Source of the DNA: Streptomyces soli
Lineage (GTDB): Bacteria > Actinomycetota > Actinomycetes > Streptomycetales > Streptomycetaceae
NCBI RefSeq assembly: GCF_003999195.1
Contig: NZ_RJVR01000190.1
Coordinates: forward strand, 1-39,232
DNA: 39,232 nt
Direction of reading: 5' to 3'
Shown here: positions 35,625 through 39,232 of the stretch, piece by piece
Numbering within the stretch: the first letter of the stretch is position 1
Layout of the letters: each line of letters opens with the position of its first letter
Translations under genes and position numbers: made by a program
Notes under the pieces: generated by a model
What the model was told of the DNA's origin: nothing
The model's input: the letters and a program-made list of their open reading frames with translations, nothing else
The model's database searches: none

Positions 35625-35909
35625 ATGCACACCGGGCTCGCACGCGCCTGGGTCGACGGCTGGGTCGCCCTTCCGTCGGGCAGCGACGCCGCCGTGTTCG
35701 ACCAGATCGAGACCTCCCCCGCCCATCGCCGCAAGGGCCTCGGCAGCCTGGTTATGCGCGCCCTGGCCAACGCCGCCTACGACGCCGGCGCCACCACCGG
35801 AGTCCTGGGCGCGACGGTCGAGGGACGGGCGCTGCAGGAGTCGCTGGGCTGGCGCACGGACGCTCCCCTGACCGGCCTCCTCTCCGCCCCGCCGGCAGAG
35901 CAGGTCTGA
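35625..35909 (+). CDS. Truncated GNAT acetyltransferase
   Basis: The 94-residue frame contains the GNAT acetyl-CoA motif as SPAHRRKGLGSLVMRALANA and the C-terminal GVLGATVEGRALQESLGW block. The N-terminal half of the domain, usually another 60-120 residues, is lacking. ATG 35625 follows a run of Gs that could serve as a ribosome site. It begins close to the lon regulatory region, which would contain the missing part, so this is probably a 5'-deleted remnant, though a short acetyltransferase cannot be excluded. Confidence 0.55.
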   Translation: MHTGLARAWVDGWVALPSGSDAAVFDQIETSPAHRRKGLGSLVMRALANAAYDAGATTGVLGATVEGRALQESLGWRTDAPLTGLLSAPPAEQV

Positions 35910-35956
35910 GTCCCGTCCGCCAACCCCGCTCCGCGTCCTTATTACGCTGTGTACCC

Positions 35957-36649
35957 ATGGCGTTCATGTACGACGACAAGGACGAGAGCCCGCTGACGAT
36001 CGACCGCCGCGAGGGCCCGTACGGCGAGGTGGCCCTGCGGCGGCGCGGCGAGCGGTACGAGATCATCGCCAACGGCTGCTTCCTGATGGACACCTCCGAC
36101 GGCCGCTCGGAGCGGCTGCTGATCGACACGGCACTCGCCGCGCTCCCGGCCGACCGCGACGCCCCGTCGCTGCTCATCGGCGGTCTGGGCGTCGGCTTCT
36201 CCCTCGCCCAGGCGGTGGACGAGCCCCGCTGGGGGCGGATCGCCGTCGTGGAGCGGGAACGGGCGGTGGTGGACTGGCACCGCGAGGGGCATCTCGCCGC
36301 GTTCTCGGGGCAGGGACTGGACGACCCGCGCGTCGAGGTGATCGAGGCCGACCTGGTGACGTACGTACAGAACTCAACGGAAACGTACGACGCGCTGTGC
36401 CTGGACATCGACAACGGCCCCGACTGGACGGTCACCGAGGGCAATAACGGGCTGTACGGGGCGGAAGGACTGGCGGCGTGTCGGACGCGGCTGTCGGCGG
36501 GCGGCGTACTGGCGGTATGGTCTGCGCAGCCGTCCGCGACCTTCGAAAAATCCCTGCCGACGGCGGGATTCACGCAGGTCCGGACCATTGAGATCCCCGT
36601 GAAACGGGGCGTTCCGGATGTCGTACACCTCGCGACGAAGCCCGCGTAG
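35957..36649 (+). CDS. Spermidine synthase-like protein
   Basis: The 230-residue product has a Rossmann methyltransferase-type fold with SLLIGGLGVGFSLAQAV (SAM or decarboxy-SAM loop), IAVVERERAVVDWH and YDALCLDIDNGPDWTV, the spermidine-synthase family pattern. It lacks the usual speE neighbour speD and is shorter than true synthases, so polyamine synthesis is unproven; many actinobacterial members are of unknown role. ATG 35957 is chosen. The gene lies between the GNAT fragment and the two-component pair on the same strand. Confidence 0.75.
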   Translation: MAFMYDDKDESPLTIDRREGPYGEVALRRRGERYEIIANGCFLMDTSDGRSERLLIDTALAALPADRDAPSLLIGGLGVGFSLAQAVDEPRWGRIAVVERERAVVDWHREGHLAAFSGQGLDDPRVEVIEADLVTYVQNSTETYDALCLDIDNGPDWTVTEGNNGLYGAEGLAACRTRLSAGGVLAVWSAQPSATFEKSLPTAGFTQVRTIEIPVKRGVPDVVHLATKPA

Positions 36650-36720
36650 CCTCGGCCACCGTAGGCCCCGTACGCTGCATGGTCAGCAAACAGAGACAAC
36701 AGTCAACATGGGGGACGCGA

Positions 36721-37461
36721 ATGGACAGCACCAACCCGACGCACGGCGACGCCGGCGCGGTCACGCCCGGCGCGCAGCGGCGGGTGCTGGTGGTGGAGGA
36801 CGACCCGACCATCGCCGACGCGATCGCGGCGCGGCTCAGAGCTGAAGGCTTTCAGCTGCGCACCGCAGGTGACGGCCCCACCGCTGTGGACCTGGCCCTG
36901 GCCTGGCAGCCCGATCTGCTGGTACTCGACATCATGCTGCCCGGCTACGACGGCCTGGAGGTCTGCCGCCGGGTCCAGGCATCCCGGCCCGTGCCGGTGC
37001 TCATGCTCACCGCCCGGGACGACGAGACCGACATGCTGGTCGGGCTCGGCGTCGGCGCCGACGACTACATGACCAAGCCGTTCTCGATGCGCGAGCTGGC
37101 CGCCCGGGTGCATGTCCTGCTGCGCCGCGTCGAGCGCGCCACCATCGCCGCCCGCGACCCCCGCGGCGGCAACCTGCAGCTGGGCGACCTGGAGATCGAC
37201 AACGCACAGCGCCGGGTGCGGGTGCGCGGCAGTGACGTACACCTCACCCCGACCGAGTTCGACCTCCTCGTCTGCCTCGCGCAGCAGCCGCGCGCCGTGC
37301 TCTCGCGCGAGCAGCTGCTCGCCGAGGTGTGGGACTGGGCAGACGCTTCCGGCACCCGTACTGTCGACAGCCATGTGAAGGCGCTGCGGCGCAAGATCGG
37401 TGCCGAACGCATCCGCACGGTGCACGGGGTGGGCTACGCGCTGGAGACCCCCGCCCCGTAA
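36721..37461 (+). CDS. OmpR-family response regulator
   Basis: The 246-residue protein has a receiver domain (acidic pair Asp27-Asp28, phospho-acceptor Asp70 in LVLDIMLPGYDG, Lys119 in MTKPF) and a C-terminal winged helix (LTPTEFDLLVCLAQ to RTVDSHVKALRRKIG, VHGVGYALE). It is transcribed just ahead of its histidine kinase, 17 bp apart. ATG 36721 is preferred over the upstream frame from 36679. The inputs and targets are unknown; its place before kgd is conserved in memory of Streptomyces maps. Confidence 0.94.
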   Translation: MDSTNPTHGDAGAVTPGAQRRVLVVEDDPTIADAIAARLRAEGFQLRTAGDGPTAVDLALAWQPDLLVLDIMLPGYDGLEVCRRVQASRPVPVLMLTARDDETDMLVGLGVGADDYMTKPFSMRELAARVHVLLRRVERATIAARDPRGGNLQLGDLEIDNAQRRVRVRGSDVHLTPTEFDLLVCLAQQPRAVLSREQLLAEVWDWADASGTRTVDSHVKALRRKIGAERIRTVHGVGYALETPAP

Positions 37462-37478
37462 CTCTGAGGGGGACGAGC

Positions 37479-38609
37479 ATGGCCAGAACCGAGCCCGCGG
37501 CGCACGTTGCACCGCGTGCCGCGGGCGCCCCGCGGGCCAACTGGCGGGAGCAGGTGTGGGCGGGGCTGCGGCCCTACGACCCGTTCCGGTCGATCAAGGC
37601 GGCGCTGCAGCTGCTGGTGGTGGTGTCGGTACTCATTACGACGCTGCTGCTCTTCGTGGCGGTGGCGTCCAAGACCCAGATGCGCATCATCACGATCTTC
37701 TCGGTCATAGCCTCGCTGCTGATCACCCAGTTCGTGGCGCACGGGCTCACCTCCCCGCTGCGCGAGATGACCGCGGTCGCCCGGGCCATGGCCAACGGCG
37801 ACTACAGCCGCCGCGTGACCGCCGTACGGCGCGACGAGGTCGGTGAGCTCGCCGACACCTTCAACCACATGGCCGCCGACCTGGAGGCCGTGGACCGGCA
37901 CCGCAAGGAGCTGGTGGCGAATGTCTCGCACGAGCTGCGTACGCCCGTGGCCGCCCTGCGCGCCGTCCTGGAGAACGTGGTGGACGGGGTCGTCGAGGCC
38001 GATCCGGAGACCATGCGCACCGCTCTGCAGCAGACCGAGCGGCTGAGCCGGCTGATCAGCCACCTGCTCGACCTCTCGCGGCTCGACAGCGGCGTCGTCG
38101 TGCTGGACGCCAAGCGCTTCGAGGTCTGGCCCTATCTGTCCGCCGTCATCAAAACCGCCAGCCTGGGCCTGCAGGGCGGCCCAGGCGCAGGCCACCGGCC
38201 CCGTGCCGACGTCCATCTGCACCTGGACGTCTCCCCGCCCGAACTGACCGCTCACGCGGACGCGGAACGGCTCCACCAGGTCGTCGCCAACCTCGTGGAC
38301 AACGCCATCAAGCACAGCCCGTCCAGCGGCCGTGTCACCGTTCGTGCCCGGCGCGGCAGCGGCCCCGGCAGCCTCGACCTCGAGGTGCTCGACGAGGGTC
38401 CCGGTATCCCGGCGTCCGAGCGCAACCGCGTCTTCGAACGCTTCAACCGCGGGGGCGCGGGCGCCACCGGCGACGGCGGCACCGGCCTCGGCCTCGCCAT
38501 CGCCCGCTGGGCCGTCGATCTCCACGGCGGCGCGATCCAGGTGGCCGAATCCCCTCGCGGCTGCCGCATCCGGGTCACCCTCCCGGGCTCGGGCCAGGCG
38601 CCGAGTTGA
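37479..38609 (+). CDS. Two-component sensor histidine kinase
   Basis: The 376-residue kinase has two close membrane helices (about 42-64 and 70-86) with almost no extracytoplasmic loop, a HAMP domain (about 87-140), the H box ANVSHELRTPVAAL with His151, N box VVANLVDNAIKHSP, G1 LDEGPGIP and G2 GGTGLGLAIARW. Lack of a sensor loop suggests it senses the membrane or an intracellular signal. ATG 37479 follows GAGGGGGACGAGC. It is paired with the preceding OmpR-type regulator. Confidence 0.94.
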   Translation: MARTEPAAHVAPRAAGAPRANWREQVWAGLRPYDPFRSIKAALQLLVVVSVLITTLLLFVAVASKTQMRIITIFSVIASLLITQFVAHGLTSPLREMTAVARAMANGDYSRRVTAVRRDEVGELADTFNHMAADLEAVDRHRKELVANVSHELRTPVAALRAVLENVVDGVVEADPETMRTALQQTERLSRLISHLLDLSRLDSGVVVLDAKRFEVWPYLSAVIKTASLGLQGGPGAGHRPRADVHLHLDVSPPELTAHADAERLHQVVANLVDNAIKHSPSSGRVTVRARRGSGPGSLDLEVLDEGPGIPASERNRVFERFNRGGAGATGDGGTGLGLAIARWAVDLHGGAIQVAESPRGCRIRVTLPGSGQAPS

Positions 38610-38889
38610 CGCCCGGGGGCTGCTCACGTGCCCCGGCACCGGACCCCGGCCGCAGGAAACCGGCCTGAGCAGGCCCTGAGCAGGTCAGCCGGAGCACCGC
38701 GACAGAGCTCACGTATACCCGGCGCAGCCGATTCGGCACCTCATTCCCGCCAAAAGTTACCCCGAAACCAGCCTTCCGATGTGACTTAGACGACGACTGA
38801 CCCCCAGGCCTGCATGATCGGCCCCGGTAGGCGTAGCCTTTATTTCCGCTGTCCATAACCTTGTGAAGCGGAAGAGGGCGGTTACCGCC
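38610..38889. promoter_or_regulatory. Intergenic region and kgd promoter
   Basis: This 280-bp gap holds GC-rich inverted sequences after the kinase stop (around 38618-38680, with CCGGACCCCGGCCG and ACCGGCCTGAGCAGGCC) that may terminate the two-component transcript. An AT-richer patch (about 38745-38870) probably contains the kgd promoter. GGAAGAGG lies before the kgd GTG. No coding frame is convincing. Confidence 0.5.
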
Positions 38890-39232
38890 GTGTCGCCACA
38901 GTCCCCCAATAGCTCGAGCGTCTCGACCGACACCGACGGGCAGGGCCAGAGCCCTGCCGCCGGTTTCGGACCGAATGAGTGGCTCGTCGATGAGATCTAC
39001 CAGCAGTACCTCCAGGACCCGAACTCGGTAGACCGAGCCTGGTGGGACTTCTTCGCCGATTACAAGCCAGGGGCGGACACCGGTTCCGCGGTGGCCGCGT
39101 CCACGACACCGCCGACTCAGGCCGCCCCTGTCGCGCCGCCGGCCCAGCCGCAGGCCGCCGCTCCGGCGGCGCCCGCACCGGCCCCTGCCGCTGTTCCGGC
39201 CCCCGCGCCGCAGCCGGCCCCGGCCCCGGCGC
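38890..39232 (+). CDS. kgd: 2-oxoglutarate dehydrogenase/decarboxylase (Kgd, SucA-type), 5' part
   Basis: The first 114 codons of the large multifunctional 2-oxoglutarate enzyme are present; the window ends inside the gene. After an acidic/Ser-rich start the E1o N-terminal helix motif NEWLVDEIYQQYLQDPNSVD, then RAWWDFFADYKPG, is clear. An Ala/Pro-rich flexible linker follows, as in actinobacterial Kgd, where it links to an E2-like acyltransferase domain and the E1 core. The enzyme supplies succinyl-CoA in the TCA cycle. The start is GTG 38890. Confidence 0.93.
   Translation, partial: MSPQSPNSSSVSTDTDGQGQSPAAGFGPNEWLVDEIYQQYLQDPNSVDRAWWDFFADYKPGADTGSAVAASTTPPTQAAPVAPPAQPQAAAPAAPAPAPAAVPAPAPQPAPAPA

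Noticed and set aside
32636..36649. A single plus-strand open frame of 1337 codons across lon
   Set aside because: It is the antisense of lon joined in frame to the real spermidine-synthase-like gene; high GC keeps antisense frames open. Only 35957-36649 has protein-like sequence on this strand.

Overview
The window is chromosomal DNA from a Streptomyces or close relative. It has very high GC with strong third-position bias, rare ATA/TTA codons, GTG and TTG starts, a conservon operon, a whiJ-like XRE/DUF397/ATPase locus, a DasR-type site at nagB, and the start of the actinobacterial kgd gene at the right edge. By memory of the S. coelicolor chromosome, the rodA/PBP pair, lon, the two-component pair and kgd follow a conserved core order; the stretches between them are accessory or decaying.

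Left part (1-9.9 kb). A partial unrecognised membrane protein and a terminator hairpin lie beside tRNA-Arg(CCG). nagB follows, under a probable DasR site. Bases 1.8-5.8 kb hold the wreck of a steroid-ring (HIP) catabolic cluster of the KstR2 type. An acyl-CoA dehydrogenase is broken by two frameshifts and a large deletion. An SDR (ipdF-like) and the KstR2-like regulator sit in one uninterrupted frame. A thiolase (fadA6-like) is intact, an ipdB tail and an ipdC head remain, and a near-consensus KstR2 operator sits in the divergent promoter. Next come an HD-domain protein, a streptogrisin-like protease and a whiJ-type triad carrying a decayed methyltransferase gene.

Middle (9.9-24.9 kb). A palindrome-rich miniature element with CTAG ends separates the whiJ-type ATPase from a secreted lytic enzyme (transglycosylase-like, LysM, M23). 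Small enzymes and a pentapeptide protein follow, then a coupled RodA/FtsW and class B PBP pair. Behind the PBP lies the most striking regulatory structure: a short leader ORF with a near-perfect Shine-Dalgarno sequence and an AUU start, ending exactly where a hairpin begins that closes the start of a PrmC-like methyltransferase gene, itself coupled to an APH-like kinase gene. Then come a ClpC-like unfoldase without the ClpP-docking loop, a divergent pair of diiron proteins, a TetR regulator and an NlpC/P60 wall hydrolase.

Right part (24.9-39.2 kb). A complete conservon (CvnA-B-C-D) reads into a styrene-monooxygenase-like flavoprotein. A PP2C-like gene and a MarR gene converge on a second, compact copy of the CTAG-ended miniature element. 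A degenerate tnpB precedes lon. The lon promoter region shows both an HspR-type (HAIR) and a ClgR-type operator, and the lon coding sequence carries an in-frame palindromic insertion. A truncated GNAT, a spermidine-synthase-like protein, an OmpR/HK two-component pair and the first 114 codons of kgd complete the window.

Two features recur: convergent genes that share a CTAG as both stop codons, and palindromic repeats inserted at such places or within coding sequence. Functions are inferred from sequence motifs and remembered families; no database search was possible.
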